Source of the DNA: Beijerinckiaceae bacterium
GTDB lineage: Bacteria > Pseudomonadota > Alphaproteobacteria > Rhizobiales > Beijerinckiaceae
Direction of reading: 5' to 3'
Length of the DNA: 64,000 nt
NCBI GenBank assembly: GCA_027533425.1
Contig: JAPZUD010000002.1
Coordinates: 372,001 to 436,000 of the forward strand
This document shows, piece after piece, positions 35,222-43,894 of the stretch. Position 1 is the stretch's first letter. Each line of letters opens with the position of its first letter. The notes beneath the pieces are model-generated. The model was not told where the DNA came from, ran no database searches, and saw only the letters and a program-made list of their open reading frames with translations. Position numbers and translations under genes: made by a program.

Positions 35222-36049
35222 TCAGGGATTGGCGATGGCAATGCCGGTGGTCGAGGCCAGCAGCTTGAGGACAGGGCCCTTCGGCTCGCCCCGGGGCGGC
35301 AGCTTGCGGTCAGCCTCGAATTTTGACAGCGCGTTGCGTGTCGAGGGGCCCATCTGGCCATCCTCTGTCAAGGGGCCGTAGCCGGCCTTGTTGAGCGCGC
35401 GCTGGACATCGAGCACGGTGCGGCTCGGCTTGTCCTCGGCGGCGGGGCGCTCGGTCCCGTTGCGCTTGAGCAGGTCGGCCAGCTCGTCGCGCATGGCCGC
35501 GCGCGAGGCGGTCTGCAGGTCTTTCAGCAGCGCCTCGCTCGGGCGGCCATCGACCGGAACACGCTGGGAAAACTGGTAGTCGCGGATTGCCTGCGTGGTC
35601 GCCGTACCCGGGCGGCCATGGACCTCGCCCTTGTAGAAGCCGCGACGGGCGAGTTCACGCTGGATATCCGCGAGAAGCGGATCGGAAGGTGCGGCAGCGG
35701 CGGGCGTTTCGGCCGGTTTCGCGGCCACGGGCGCCGGAGGCGCTGCCGGGGCCTGTACCGGGCGCGTCGTCGGGGGGGCGGGCTGGGCAAGGGCTGCCTG
35801 CCGGGCCGCCGGTTCCGGCCGGAGGGGCGGCGCGGGGAAGGATTCAGCCTCGCGGATGGCATTGCGGAACAGGGGCGTCGGGTGTTTCTCGTTCTGCATC
35901 ATCACCGCGTTCACGATGATCGTGCCGCCGAACAGGCAGGCCAGGGCTGCGATCGCGCGGCCGCCCGTGACAAGGCGGCGGCGCGTACGGCGCGGCCGAT
36001 CCTCGTCCTCCGGCAGCCGGCGTTCCTGGGCCCGGTTCCGTTGCTTCAT
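35222..36049 (-). CDS. Membrane-anchored peptidoglycan-binding protein
   Basis: 275 residues from the ATG at 36049 (a GTG two codons upstream is possible). Basic cytoplasmic N-terminus, a membrane helix (about 31-51), a long Pro/Ala-rich linker, then two peptidoglycan-binding-1 repeats: DIQRELARRGFYKGEVHGRPG with TTQAIRDYQ, and DVQRALNKAGYGPLTEDGQMG with TRNALSKFE. It probably ties the inner membrane to the wall. No catalytic domain is seen. Confidence 0.85.
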   Translation of the reverse strand: MKQRNRAQERRLPEDEDRPRRTRRRLVTGGRAIAALACLFGGTIIVNAVMMQNEKHPTPLFRNAIREAESFPAPPLRPEPAARQAALAQPAPPTTRPVQAPAAPPAPVAAKPAETPAAAAPSDPLLADIQRELARRGFYKGEVHGRPGTATTQAIRDYQFSQRVPVDGRPSEALLKDLQTASRAAMRDELADLLKRNGTERPAAEDKPSRTVLDVQRALNKAGYGPLTEDGQMGPSTRNALSKFEADRKLPPRGEPKGPVLKLLASTTGIAIANP

Positions 36050-36091
36050 GGTCACTACCCCCTGTCGATCCCGTTCGTCTCGCGATCCCGT

Positions 36092-37732
36092 TCATCCCGC
36101 GATGCGGACCGGCTCTTCCCCAATGGTCTCGTGGCCGGTGGTCACCGGCAGTCGCCCGGCATAGGCGCCGGCGAAGCGCAAGGTCAGGTCCCGCCCGCCC
36201 GAAGCCGAGAACCCGATGCCGCTTTCGCCGGACAGGGCCTCGCACAAGGCCGCCTCGAACGGATCCGCCATCGGGGCTTCATCCGCCGGCGGGGCATGGC
36301 AGGTGACCAGCAGGTCGGTGCCGTCCCGCAGCCATTCGAGCCGCGCGCCCTCGCGGGCCATGGCGCGGCGCAGCATGATCTCCACTGCGAAGCGGGCGGC
36401 CGGCAGCGGCAGCCGCGCGGCCGGCAGGCCCGCCGGGGCCGTGACGGCGAGCAGGCCCTTGTCCTGCGCATCGCGCAGATTGAGCGCGCGGATCGCGTCG
36501 GAGAGCAGGCGATGCGGCAGGATGTCGGCCGGCTCGTCCGGCCCGTCCTGAAGGGCGCGCAGCCAGCGGCCCATCAGATGCGTATTGCGATGGGCCTCGC
36601 CGATGGCCTTGTGGGCCTCGGCGGCGAAATCCCTGGCGGTGGCGGGATCGCGCGGGGCGAGGCGCGGATCGGCGAGCATCTCGAGGAAGCCGAGGCCGGC
36701 ATTGAACGGAGCCACGCTGTCATGCAAAGCGCGCGAGAGCAGGGCCGGATCGCCCTTGCGGGCGGGAGACGGTTCGGCCGCGACGCTCTCCGCCGGCTCG
36801 TACAGGAAGACCGCCAGGCCGGCCTCGCCGGGCAAAGGCGCCACCGTGCAGGTGTAGCGATCATAGCGCGGCGGCAGCGGGAAGCCGGCGCCAGCGGGGT
36901 CACGGCGGAGGCGCAGCACGAGGCCTTCGGTTGTCCGGTCTTCGTGGATCGCCCGGGACAGGGCCTGGAGCAGTGGCACGCGATCGGCGATCAGCGTCGC
37001 CGCGACAACCGAGCGTTCGGGGAAATGCGTTTCGAGCAGATGCCGGCGGAACGGGGCCTCGCCCTCGGCATCGAGCGCACCGACCTGATCCACCACGAGG
37101 ATCTGCCGGGCACCACCACGAAGAAGCAGGCCGTTGAGGGCCTCAAGGCGGCCAAGCCGGCGGCGCGGGTCCGGCTCGGCGGCGGCGGTTTCGGCCACCG
37201 GCTGCCGGAGCGCCCCCAGGACGAGGGGTACGGTCATCGCGATGGCCGGAGCCACGGCGGCGAGATCAAGCGGGCCCTGCAGGAAGCAGGCGATGGTCGC
37301 AAGCACGGCGATGCCGGCAATGGCGCGCGCCGGACCCGGGCGATTCCGGAGAACGAGCCAGTCGGCCAGCCCGAGGGCCGCGGCCAGCAGCGAGAGCAGC
37401 GCGAGGACCGGCAGTTCGGCACCGGCAAAGGCTGCGAAGGGCAGGACAAGCAGCCCGCTGAACAGGCCCGCCAGCCGGGCCACCGGGCCCTCGCGTGTCA
37501 GAAGCACAAAGCCGCAGACCGAGGCGGCAAGGACGCCGCTGAGCCCGATCCATTCCGGCAGGACGGCGCCGAGACCACGGAAGGGCAAGGTGGCGAGCGA
37601 GAGACCCATGGCCAGCGATCCGGCGAGGACCCCAAGAAGGCGCCGCCCGGCCAGAGACGCAGCCATGCCCGACCCGCCATGGCTGGCGAGGGCGGAGGCG
37701 CCCATCAAGGTCTGGGTCCAGTCGATCGTCAT
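36092..37732 (-). CDS. Histidine-kinase-like membrane protein with degenerate ATPase domain
   Basis: 546 residues. About six membrane helices in the first 175 residues, a PAS-like region (about 190-330), a DHp-like helix pair with LLSRALHDSVAPFNAGLGFLEML (candidate His in ALHDS), and a C-terminal domain in the HATPase position. That last domain lacks a clear N-box asparagine and the DxGxG and GxGxG ATP-lid motifs, so kinase activity is doubtful. It may be a scaffold or phosphatase-type sensor like DivL. Family not named. Confidence 0.7.
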   Translation of the reverse strand: MTIDWTQTLMGASALASHGGSGMAASLAGRRLLGVLAGSLAMGLSLATLPFRGLGAVLPEWIGLSGVLAASVCGFVLLTREGPVARLAGLFSGLLVLPFAAFAGAELPVLALLSLLAAALGLADWLVLRNRPGPARAIAGIAVLATIACFLQGPLDLAAVAPAIAMTVPLVLGALRQPVAETAAAEPDPRRRLGRLEALNGLLLRGGARQILVVDQVGALDAEGEAPFRRHLLETHFPERSVVAATLIADRVPLLQALSRAIHEDRTTEGLVLRLRRDPAGAGFPLPPRYDRYTCTVAPLPGEAGLAVFLYEPAESVAAEPSPARKGDPALLSRALHDSVAPFNAGLGFLEMLADPRLAPRDPATARDFAAEAHKAIGEAHRNTHLMGRWLRALQDGPDEPADILPHRLLSDAIRALNLRDAQDKGLLAVTAPAGLPAARLPLPAARFAVEIMLRRAMAREGARLEWLRDGTDLLVTCHAPPADEAPMADPFEAALCEALSGESGIGFSASGGRDLTLRFAGAYAGRLPVTTGHETIGEEPVRIAG

Positions 37733-38026
37733 CGGCCCGTCACGTCCCGTTCTGTTTGGTCCTTTTCCCCGGATCCGACCATGCGTCGTCCGGTCTTAAA
37801 CGGGTGCTAAGATGCAGCGTGACGCAGCCCCGGTTTCGGCCTCCGAGATGCCCGGGCTCCGGCCTTTCCGTGACTATGGTGAACAACCTCTCTCCAGATC
37901 CGCGCTGTCGGCCGCAAACGCGTTGCGGCTCCGCGCAGAACACCGGATCGATAAAATTCGACGAAAATGACCAACAGAATCGTGAGGTCCCTGCTTTATG
38001 CCGGAAGCGGGAATGGGAGATGCACC

Positions 38027-38371
38027 ATGTTCTGGCGTGCCACCTTGGCGATCGCGGCGCTCTACTACGTGACAGTTCCGGCCGAGGACCGGCGGCAGGC
38101 TGAAGCGGAGTTGCGCGCGGCGGCCGGGCAGCTGCCCGGCCACGCCCTCACCCTGTGCCAGGAAAAGCCGCTGCTCTGCACCGAGATGGCCAGGCAGGCC
38201 GGCACGGTGCTCGCGCCGGCTGCACGTGTCTCCGCGCCTCCCCTGCCTGCTGCGCTTCCCCCGGCCAGCCCCGAACCGCAGGGGAAAGCCGCGCCCGAGC
38301 GCCGGGTCGTCGAGGGCGTTCCCCTGCCGCCGCGCCGGCCAGGGCCGCTCCCTGCGCGAAAAGGGGCTTGA
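38027..38371 (+). CDS. DUF5330-like small secreted protein
   Basis: 114 residues from the ATG at 38027, preceded by GGGAG. A short hydrophobic start (FWRATLAIAALYYVTVP), a helical part with two cysteines (TLCQEKPLLCTEMA), and a Pro/Ala/Arg-rich tail. The DQ/CQ pattern resembles DUF5330. Role unknown; it precedes sufE by 31 bases. Confidence 0.65.
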   Translation: MFWRATLAIAALYYVTVPAEDRRQAEAELRAAAGQLPGHALTLCQEKPLLCTEMARQAGTVLAPAARVSAPPLPAALPPASPEPQGKAAPERRVVEGVPLPPRRPGPLPARKGA

Positions 38372-38402
38372 CCTTCCCGCCGCCACGCGACACGTGACCG
38401 GC

Positions 38403-38822
38403 ATGGATATCCCGCCCGCGCTCCAGACCATCCGCGACGATCTCGCCTTTCTCGACGATTGGGATGATCGCTACCGCTATCTGATCGATCTGGGGAAAAC
38501 CCTGCCGGCCCTGCCGGCGGAAGCCTATTCCGACACGTTCAAGGTGCCGGGCTGTGCGAGCCAGGTCTGGCTGATGATGGACCGTGACGCCGCGACGGGG
38601 CGCCTTGCGATCCGGGGCGACAGCGATGCGCTGATCGTGAAGGGGCTCGTCGCCCTTGTCATCGCGATGTTCTCGAACCGGCTGCCGGACGATATCGCGG
38701 CGATGGATGCGCAGGCCTTTTTCGCGGAAATCGGGCTGCGCGAGCATCTGACCTCGCAGCGCGCCAACGGCCTCGCCTCGATGGTGGCGCGGATCAAGGC
38801 CGAGGCCAGCCGCGCCACCTGA
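38403..38822 (+). CDS. sufE: Cysteine desulfurase activator SufE
   Basis: 139 residues from the ATG at 38403. Catalytic Cys51 lies in the VPGCASQVW motif that accepts persulfide sulfur from SufS. Other family features: FLDDWDDRYRYLIDLG and NGLASMVARIK at the C-terminus. It works in iron-sulfur cluster assembly, but the rest of the suf operon is not in this window. Converges with the DUF6456 gene. Confidence 0.95.
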   Translation: MDIPPALQTIRDDLAFLDDWDDRYRYLIDLGKTLPALPAEAYSDTFKVPGCASQVWLMMDRDAATGRLAIRGDSDALIVKGLVALVIAMFSNRLPDDIAAMDAQAFFAEIGLREHLTSQRANGLASMVARIKAEASRAT

Positions 38823-38832
38823 TCGCCGAGGC

Positions 38833-39672
38833 TCAGTTTCCGAGCGTCACCGCCTGGATGCGGCCGGCCCGGAGGCCGGTGGCCAGGTTGTCCAGCCCGT
38901 AATGCCGGGCCAGTTCGCGGAGCGCGAAGGCCAGCGCGATCTTGCCGGAGCGGACCGGCAAGGCCTGTTCCCGCTCCAGCGTTTCGACCCCTTTGCCGAA
39001 GCCGCAGATCTCGACGAGGATCCCGGAGAAATCCGGCCCGACCGCCCGCAGGGCACGGTCAACGCGCTGACGCGCCGCCACAACCCGGTCGGCCTCGGCC
39101 AGCCCCTCCCCGCCCGAGCCATCGACGGCGGGGCGCGTCCAGTCCATCGTGACGGCAGGGATGCTGCCGGCGAGGCGCAGGTCCGACCGAAGGCGAAGGC
39201 CGGCCTCGATTTCCGCAGGGCCGACGAGATGGGCGACCTGGCGCTGCCGCCGGAGCATCTGCAGGGGATCCTCGCGCAGGTTGACGGCGACGATCTGCCC
39301 GGCAAGGGAGGGTTCGGGCCGGAAGACAATCTCCCGGTGCTGGGCCGCCACCTCGCCGGCCATCTCGCGCTTCAGCCGCGCGCGCCCCTCGGGGGTGATG
39401 ACATGCCCCCCGCCGGGGAGAGCGCGGATAGCCCCCGCACCCAGGAGGGGCGCGAGCAGGCTCGCCGGAAAGCGGCTGGCCAGCGAGACGCGACGGCGCT
39501 CGTCGCGGAAGACAAGCCGGCCGCGCTGGGCCTCGACGCGCATGCCGGGCTCGGCCAGTCGTTCGAGGAGCCGGGCCGTCTCGCGCGGGTCCGGCTCCGG
39601 CGCGGGCCGGGTCCGGGGCGCGGCTTTCCGGCCGGGCCTGTTGCAGGCGGGCAATTCACCGAGCCGGGTCAT
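38833..39672 (-). CDS. DUF6456 domain protein
   Basis: 279 residues from the ATG at 39672, overlapping the DnaA-like gene by four bases. N-terminal half is Arg-rich with a winged-helix-like section (VITPEGRARLKREM); the C-terminal half is the DUF6456 domain (REDPLQMLRRQ, LVGPAEIEAGLRLRSDLRLAG, REQALPVRSGKIALAFALRELARHYGL; HTH-like end). Probably DNA-binding, working with its upstream partner. Function not established. Confidence 0.8.
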   Translation of the reverse strand: MTRLGELPACNRPGRKAAPRTRPAPEPDPRETARLLERLAEPGMRVEAQRGRLVFRDERRRVSLASRFPASLLAPLLGAGAIRALPGGGHVITPEGRARLKREMAGEVAAQHREIVFRPEPSLAGQIVAVNLREDPLQMLRRQRQVAHLVGPAEIEAGLRLRSDLRLAGSIPAVTMDWTRPAVDGSGGEGLAEADRVVAARQRVDRALRAVGPDFSGILVEICGFGKGVETLEREQALPVRSGKIALAFALRELARHYGLDNLATGLRAGRIQAVTLGN

Positions 39673-40115
39673 GTCGCCTCTCCCGTGCCGAAGGTGCGGA
39701 ACCAGATGTCGATGGCAGCCTCGAGGGCATCGAGCGCCCGGTCGACCCGGGGCAGTTCGCGCCGTTCCTCGATCCTGAGGCAGGCATGGCGCGCCGAGGT
39801 GCGGTCGCGGCCAACCATGGCGCCCGCGCGGGTCAACGAGCAGCCGAAGACGACATGCGCAAGGTAGATCGCCGTGTGCCGTGCCTGCACGATGGCGGCG
39901 GCATTGCGTTCCGGCCGCAGGAGCGCCGAAGCGGGAACCCCCTTCCACGCCGCAGCCGAGGCGCGGCAGATCTGATGCTGCATCTGGCGCTGCAGGGCCC
40001 GGACACATCGCCCGGCGGGGTCATCCGCAGCGGGAACGGACCGGCGACGGCTCCGCGGTTCCATTAAGTTAAAGCTTCCGAATATTATAGAATTACTGGA
40101 TAATTGCTCCATCAT
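39669..40115 (-). CDS. Stand-alone DnaA domain IV-like DNA-binding protein
   Basis: 148 residues if the ATG at 40115 is used (GGAG six bases upstream), or 131 from the ATG at 40064, which has a TATAAT-like -10 element at 40084-40089 just upstream. The HTH region ARHTAIYLAHVVFGCSLTRAG with GRDRTSARHACLRIEE matches the DnaA-box recognition domain. There is no AAA+ ATPase domain, so it cannot be an initiator by itself; it may be a regulator of replication or transcription at DnaA-box-like sites. Confidence 0.78.
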   Translation of the reverse strand: MMEQLSSNSIIFGSFNLMEPRSRRRSVPAADDPAGRCVRALQRQMQHQICRASAAAWKGVPASALLRPERNAAAIVQARHTAIYLAHVVFGCSLTRAGAMVGRDRTSARHACLRIEERRELPRVDRALDALEAAIDIWFRTFGTGEAT

Positions 40116-40327
40116 GCTTGCTCCGCAACCAATCTCCCCGCGCGAAGGCTAGGGCCCGGCCGGGGCGAAGCTCAATGCTGAAGCGGGCCCGGCAACCGGC
40201 CCGAAAAAAAGAATTCCCCGCTTTCGTCCGCCTTGTGGACAGTGCCCGCCAGGAGGAGGGACAGGCCGCAACGCGGATCAAAGCAAACGGCAAGCAATCG
40301 GCCTCGGGCCGGGTTGGAAGAAGGCAC

Positions 40328-40353
40328 AAAAAAAGCGCCCCGCAGGGCGCTCT
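40328..40353 (-). terminator. Rho-independent terminator of mucR
   Basis: On the minus strand, AGCGCCC-TGCG-GGGCGCT forms a stem of seven pairs followed directly by a run of seven T. It is about 50 bases beyond the mucR stop. Confidence 0.9.
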
Positions 40354-40402
40354 TTCCGGTTCATGGACACTATCCCGTGGAAGCGCTGAAACAGCGCATC
40401 CC

Positions 40403-40819
40403 TCAGCGAGCGCGGCGGCGCTGCTGGCCGAGGCCCATTTCCTTCGCCAGCCGCGACCGGGCGGCTGCATAGTTCGGCGCCACCATCGGATAGTCAGCCG
40501 GCAGGCCCCACTTCTCGCGATACTGCTCGGGCGACATGTTGTACTGCGTGCGAAGATGGCGCTTCAGCGACTTGAACTTCTTCCCGTCTTCCAGGCAGAT
40601 GATGTAGTCGTTGTGCACCGACTTCTTGACAGAAACGGCAGGCTTCAGCGGCTCGGCGGCCGTCTCGATGATCGGGGTGCCCACCCGCGTCAGCGCGGTG
40701 TAGACCTCGTTGATCAGGCTCGGAAGATCCGAAGCGGGAACGGAATTGTTGCTGACATAGGCAGACACGATCTCCGCCGCCAATTCGATCAGATCACCCT
40801 GTTCGATTGTATTCGCCAT
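40403..40819 (-). CDS. mucR: MucR/Ros family transcriptional regulator
   Basis: 138 residues with an N-terminal oligomerisation region and a C-terminal zinc-finger-like DNA-binding domain. The ligand set is reduced: Cys75 and His88 remain, the second Cys is Asp78 and the final His position is Gln92 (RTQYNM). Similar metal-poor forms are known in Mesorhizobium. MucR proteins repress many promoters at AT-rich sites, including their own, and affect exopolysaccharide and cell cycle genes. AAGGAA precedes the ATG, and a strong terminator follows. Confidence 0.94.
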   Translation of the reverse strand: MANTIEQGDLIELAAEIVSAYVSNNSVPASDLPSLINEVYTALTRVGTPIIETAAEPLKPAVSVKKSVHNDYIICLEDGKKFKSLKRHLRTQYNMSPEQYREKWGLPADYPMVAPNYAAARSRLAKEMGLGQQRRRAR

Positions 40820-41151
40820 GAGTATGTTTCCTTCTCTTGTGGCCGGGCAGAGCGTGCCACCCTATTCCTTGTTTTTGTTCGGGCCAAATGTTGAAAATGA
40901 TGATACATTGGTCGTAGGACAAGATATCTTGCGAACACTCGATTCGAGGATTTCAGCCGTCCAGTTTTCTTTCAGCAATATTTTCGGATAGTTGCAAGCG
41001 GTTTTGTGACAAATATCACATAATTTTCCCTCTTGCATCAGGGATTCCCCAGTGAAGGCGCGACCGGTTCGCAGTTCACATTGTCGTTTGTACACTTGCT
41101 GTCTCACGTTGCGTGGCCCATTTTCGGCTCTCGCAAGCATGGAGCCGTGGG
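40820..41151. other. AT-rich divergent regulatory region between mucR and msrB
   Basis: 332 bases without a credible gene, clearly lower in GC than the surroundings and rich in T-A steps, as expected for a MucR-autoregulated promoter. It contains a perfect CRP-type palindrome at 41005-41020. A 92-codon open frame on the minus strand here has no start signal or protein-like composition. Confidence 0.7.
41005..41020. promoter_or_regulatory. CRP/FNR-type palindrome TGTGA-N6-TCACA
   Basis: TGTGA CAAATA TCACA is an exact match to the CRP half-site consensus in both arms. It lies 132 bases upstream of msrB and 186 bases upstream of mucR, so either gene could be the target. The responsible regulator is not in the window. 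Confidence 0.6.
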
Positions 41152-41562
41152 ATGAAAGCAGTTCAGAAGGTAATCAAGTCCGAAGCGGAGTGGCGCGCCC
41201 TGCTGACGCCCGAGCAATACCGCGTCCTGCGCGAGCATGGCACCGAATGCGCGTTCACCGGACCGTTCCTCGAAGAAAAGCGAACAGGCACATTCCATTG
41301 CGCCGGCTGCGATACCGGGTTGTTCCGGACCGACAGCAAGTATGAATCCGGTACGGGCTGGCCGAGTTTCTTCGAGCCGGTGGAGGAGGGCATGGTCAGC
41401 TATCACGAGGACCGCTCCTACGGGATGCGGCGGATCGAGATCCGCTGCGCGGTCTGTGATGGCCATCTCGGGCATGTCTTCCCGGATGGCCCGAAGCCGA
41501 CCGGGCGGCGCTATTGCACCAACGGCGCGGCCTTCACCTTCCGTGCCGATCCGGGAGAGTAA
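41152..41562 (+). CDS. msrB: Peptide-methionine (R)-S-oxide reductase MsrB
   Basis: 136 residues from the ATG at 41152. Zinc ligands are Cys50/Cys53 (HCAGC) and Cys99/Cys102 (CAVC); the catalytic Cys122 is in [10 protein letters not shown]. Other family motifs are GTGWPSF and CDGHLGHVF. It repairs R-methionine sulfoxide in proteins in the cytoplasm, with thioredoxin. Start at Met1 of [10 protein letters not shown] rather than 13 codons upstream, based on homologous length. Confidence 0.96.
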   Translation: MKAVQKVIKSEAEWRALLTPEQYRVLREHGTECAFTGPFLEEKRTGTFHCAGCDTGLFRTDSKYESGTGWPSFFEPVEEGMVSYHEDRSYGMRRIEIRCAVCDGHLGHVFPDGPKPTGRRYCTNGAAFTFRADPGE

Positions 41563-41641
41563 GACCTCCTCCCTTGTCCCTCCCCCGTATCGCCGGGCTC
41601 CGGAATCCGGCTAGATACGGCGGAGTGATGAGGATTCGCCG

Positions 41642-43753
41642 ATGTCTCGCCTGCCGCCTTTTGCCCATCTCACCCGCCAGCCGCCGATGGCCGCCCGGAA
41701 GCGGGTGAAACGCGTGGTGCATGGCGTGACGCTGGTCGATGACTATGCCTGGCTCCGCGCCCGGAACTGGCAGGCGGTGATCGAGGATCCCAAGCGCGTA
41801 CCGCCGGCAATCGGCACCTATCTCCGGCGCGAGAACGCTTTCGCGCGGGAGGCCTTCAAACCGCTGGCCGGCCTGCAGAAGGAGCTGATGGCCGAGATGC
41901 GCGGCCGCATGCGCGAGGATGAGGCCGAGCCCCCGATGAAGGATGGCGAATGGCTGTATTACGAGCGGTTCCGCAAGCGTCAGCAATATCCGGTCTTCTG
42001 CCGGCGGAAAATCGGATCCCGCCGCGAGCAGATCCTGCTCGACGGGCCGAAGGAGGCGCGCGACGTCGACTACTTCGATATCGGCGCGACCCAGCCCTCG
42101 CCCGACCACAGGCTGATGGTCTGGGCGGCGGATACGACCGGCTCGGAAAGCTATATCCTCCGCGTGCGCGATCTTGCCACCGGCAAGGACCATGACCGCC
42201 TCTCGCGGACCAATGGCGAGGTGGTCTGGGGCCGCGACGGCCGCTTCTTCTACTATATCGAACTCGATTCCTCGCAGCGGCCCTACCGCGTGATGCGGCA
42301 CCGTCTCGGCGAGAAGCAGCGCGACGATATCGAGATCTACCGCGAGGCGGATTCGGGCTGGTTTGTCGGGCTCGATGTCACGCAGGATGACCGCTACGGC
42401 TTCATCTCGATCCATGACCACGAGACCAGCGAAGTCCTGCTGCTCGATCTTGACGATGCCGCCGAGGTGCCGGTGCCGGTCTTCCCGCGCGTTCAGGGCG
42501 TGGAATACGAGATCGACCATCATGCGGGGTCGCTGATCATCCGCACCAATCATGGCGGGGCGGCGGATTTCAGGATCGTCGCGCTGCCGGTCGGCGAGAC
42601 GGATCTCGAGCGGGCGCGCGTGCTGGTGCCCGAAACGCCCGGGCGGATGCTGCTTTCGGTGCATGTGCTGAAGAACTGGCTGATCTGGTCGAGCCTCGGC
42701 GAAGAGGGGCCGCGCATCCATATCCGCCACTGGGAGAGCGGCGCCGAGCGCGTGCTGGCGCCGAAGGCCGCGATCGGCGATATCGCCGCGACGGTCGGGC
42801 TCGAATATGACAGCGACATCCTGCGGCTGGCCTATTCCTCGCCGGTCGATCCGGAAGTGACGCTGGATCTCGACCTCGCCACCGGGGTGGAGACGGTTCT
42901 CAAGGTGCAGGACGTGCCCTCCGGCCATGACCCCTCCGCCTATGTGACCGAGCGGGTTTTCGCTCCGGCGCCGGACGGGGAAACCGTGCCGGTGACACTC
43001 CTCAGGCACAAGGATACGCCGGTCGATGGCACGGCCCCTGCCCTGCTCTACGGCTATGGCGCCTATGGCTATGCGATGGATGCCGATTTCGAGACGGAAC
43101 GGCTGAGCCTCGTCGATCGCGGCTTCGTCTATGCCATCGCCCATATCCGCGGCGGCACCGAGAAGGGCTTCCGCTGGTACCGCGAGGGCAAGCGCGAGAA
43201 GAAGATCAACAGCTTCACCGATTTCATCGCCGTGGCGGATTTCCTGGTCGCGGAGGGCTATGCCGCGCCAAGGCGGATCGTAGCGCAGGGTGTCTCCGCG
43301 GGCGGGATGCTGATGGGCGGGGTTGCCAATCTCGCCGGCGGGAAATTCGCCGGGATCATCGCCGATGTGCCCTTTGTCGACAGCCTCAACACGATCCTCG
43401 ACCCGACCCTGCCACTCACGCCGCCGGAATGGGTGGAATGGGGCAACCCGATCACCGACGAGGCCGCCTTCCACGCCATGCGGGCCTATTCGCCCTATGA
43501 CAATATCACCGCGAAACCCTATCCGCCGATGCTGGTGATCGGCGGGTTGACCGATCCGCGTGTGACGTATTGGGAGCCGGCGAAATTCGTCGCGCGGCTG
43601 CGCGCCACCATGACGGGCGGTGGCCCGGTCCTGCTCTACACCCAGATGGGCGCCGGGCATGGCGGCTCGTCCGGGCGGTTCGAGCAGCTCGATGATATCG
43701 CGCGGGTTTTCGCCTTTGCGCTGGAAGTGACGGGGCTGGCGGCGGCGGGATAG
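41642..43753 (+). CDS. ptrB: Oligopeptidase B (S9 prolyl oligopeptidase family)
   Basis: 703 residues. A beta-propeller region fills about 80-430; the C-terminal alpha/beta hydrolase has YGYGAYGYAMDADF, HIRGGTEKGFRWY, nucleophile Ser552 in QGVSAGGMLMG, the Asp in GGLTDPRV and the His in AGHGGSSGR. It degrades short peptides after basic residues in the cytoplasm. It is the full family length. Intergenic palindromic copy 2 follows. Confidence 0.95.
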   Translation: MSRLPPFAHLTRQPPMAARKRVKRVVHGVTLVDDYAWLRARNWQAVIEDPKRVPPAIGTYLRRENAFAREAFKPLAGLQKELMAEMRGRMREDEAEPPMKDGEWLYYERFRKRQQYPVFCRRKIGSRREQILLDGPKEARDVDYFDIGATQPSPDHRLMVWAADTTGSESYILRVRDLATGKDHDRLSRTNGEVVWGRDGRFFYYIELDSSQRPYRVMRHRLGEKQRDDIEIYREADSGWFVGLDVTQDDRYGFISIHDHETSEVLLLDLDDAAEVPVPVFPRVQGVEYEIDHHAGSLIIRTNHGGAADFRIVALPVGETDLERARVLVPETPGRMLLSVHVLKNWLIWSSLGEEGPRIHIRHWESGAERVLAPKAAIGDIAATVGLEYDSDILRLAYSSPVDPEVTLDLDLATGVETVLKVQDVPSGHDPSAYVTERVFAPAPDGETVPVTLLRHKDTPVDGTAPALLYGYGAYGYAMDADFETERLSLVDRGFVYAIAHIRGGTEKGFRWYREGKREKKINSFTDFIAVADFLVAEGYAAPRRIVAQGVSAGGMLMGGVANLAGGKFAGIIADVPFVDSLNTILDPTLPLTPPEWVEWGNPITDEAAFHAMRAYSPYDNITAKPYPPMLVIGGLTDPRVTYWEPAKFVARLRATMTGGGPVLLYTQMGAGHGGSSGRFEQLDDIARVFAFALEVTGLAAAG

Positions 43754-43770
43754 TCCCGACACTTCATGAC

Positions 43771-43857
43771 CGTCATGCCCTCCCTTGGGGCGGGCATCCA
43801 CGACTTCGGCTTTACCAGGACAAGTCATGGATGGCCGGGCCAAGCCCGGCCATGACG
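43771..43857. repeat. Palindromic REP-like element, copy 2
   Basis: About 87 bases with CGTCATG / CATGACG outer arms and two GC hairpins, inverted relative to copy 1. Placed between convergent ptrB and the Pro-rich gene, where it could also act as a bidirectional terminator. Confidence 0.85.
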
Positions 43858-43894
43858 CCAAGTGCTACAGAAACGGCCATGCGCCGCCTGCCGC

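Noticed and set aside
40862-41140. A 92-codon minus-strand frame upstream of mucR
   Set aside because: Lies in an AT-rich promoter region, overlaps msrB start and a CRP-type site, and lacks a ribosome binding site.
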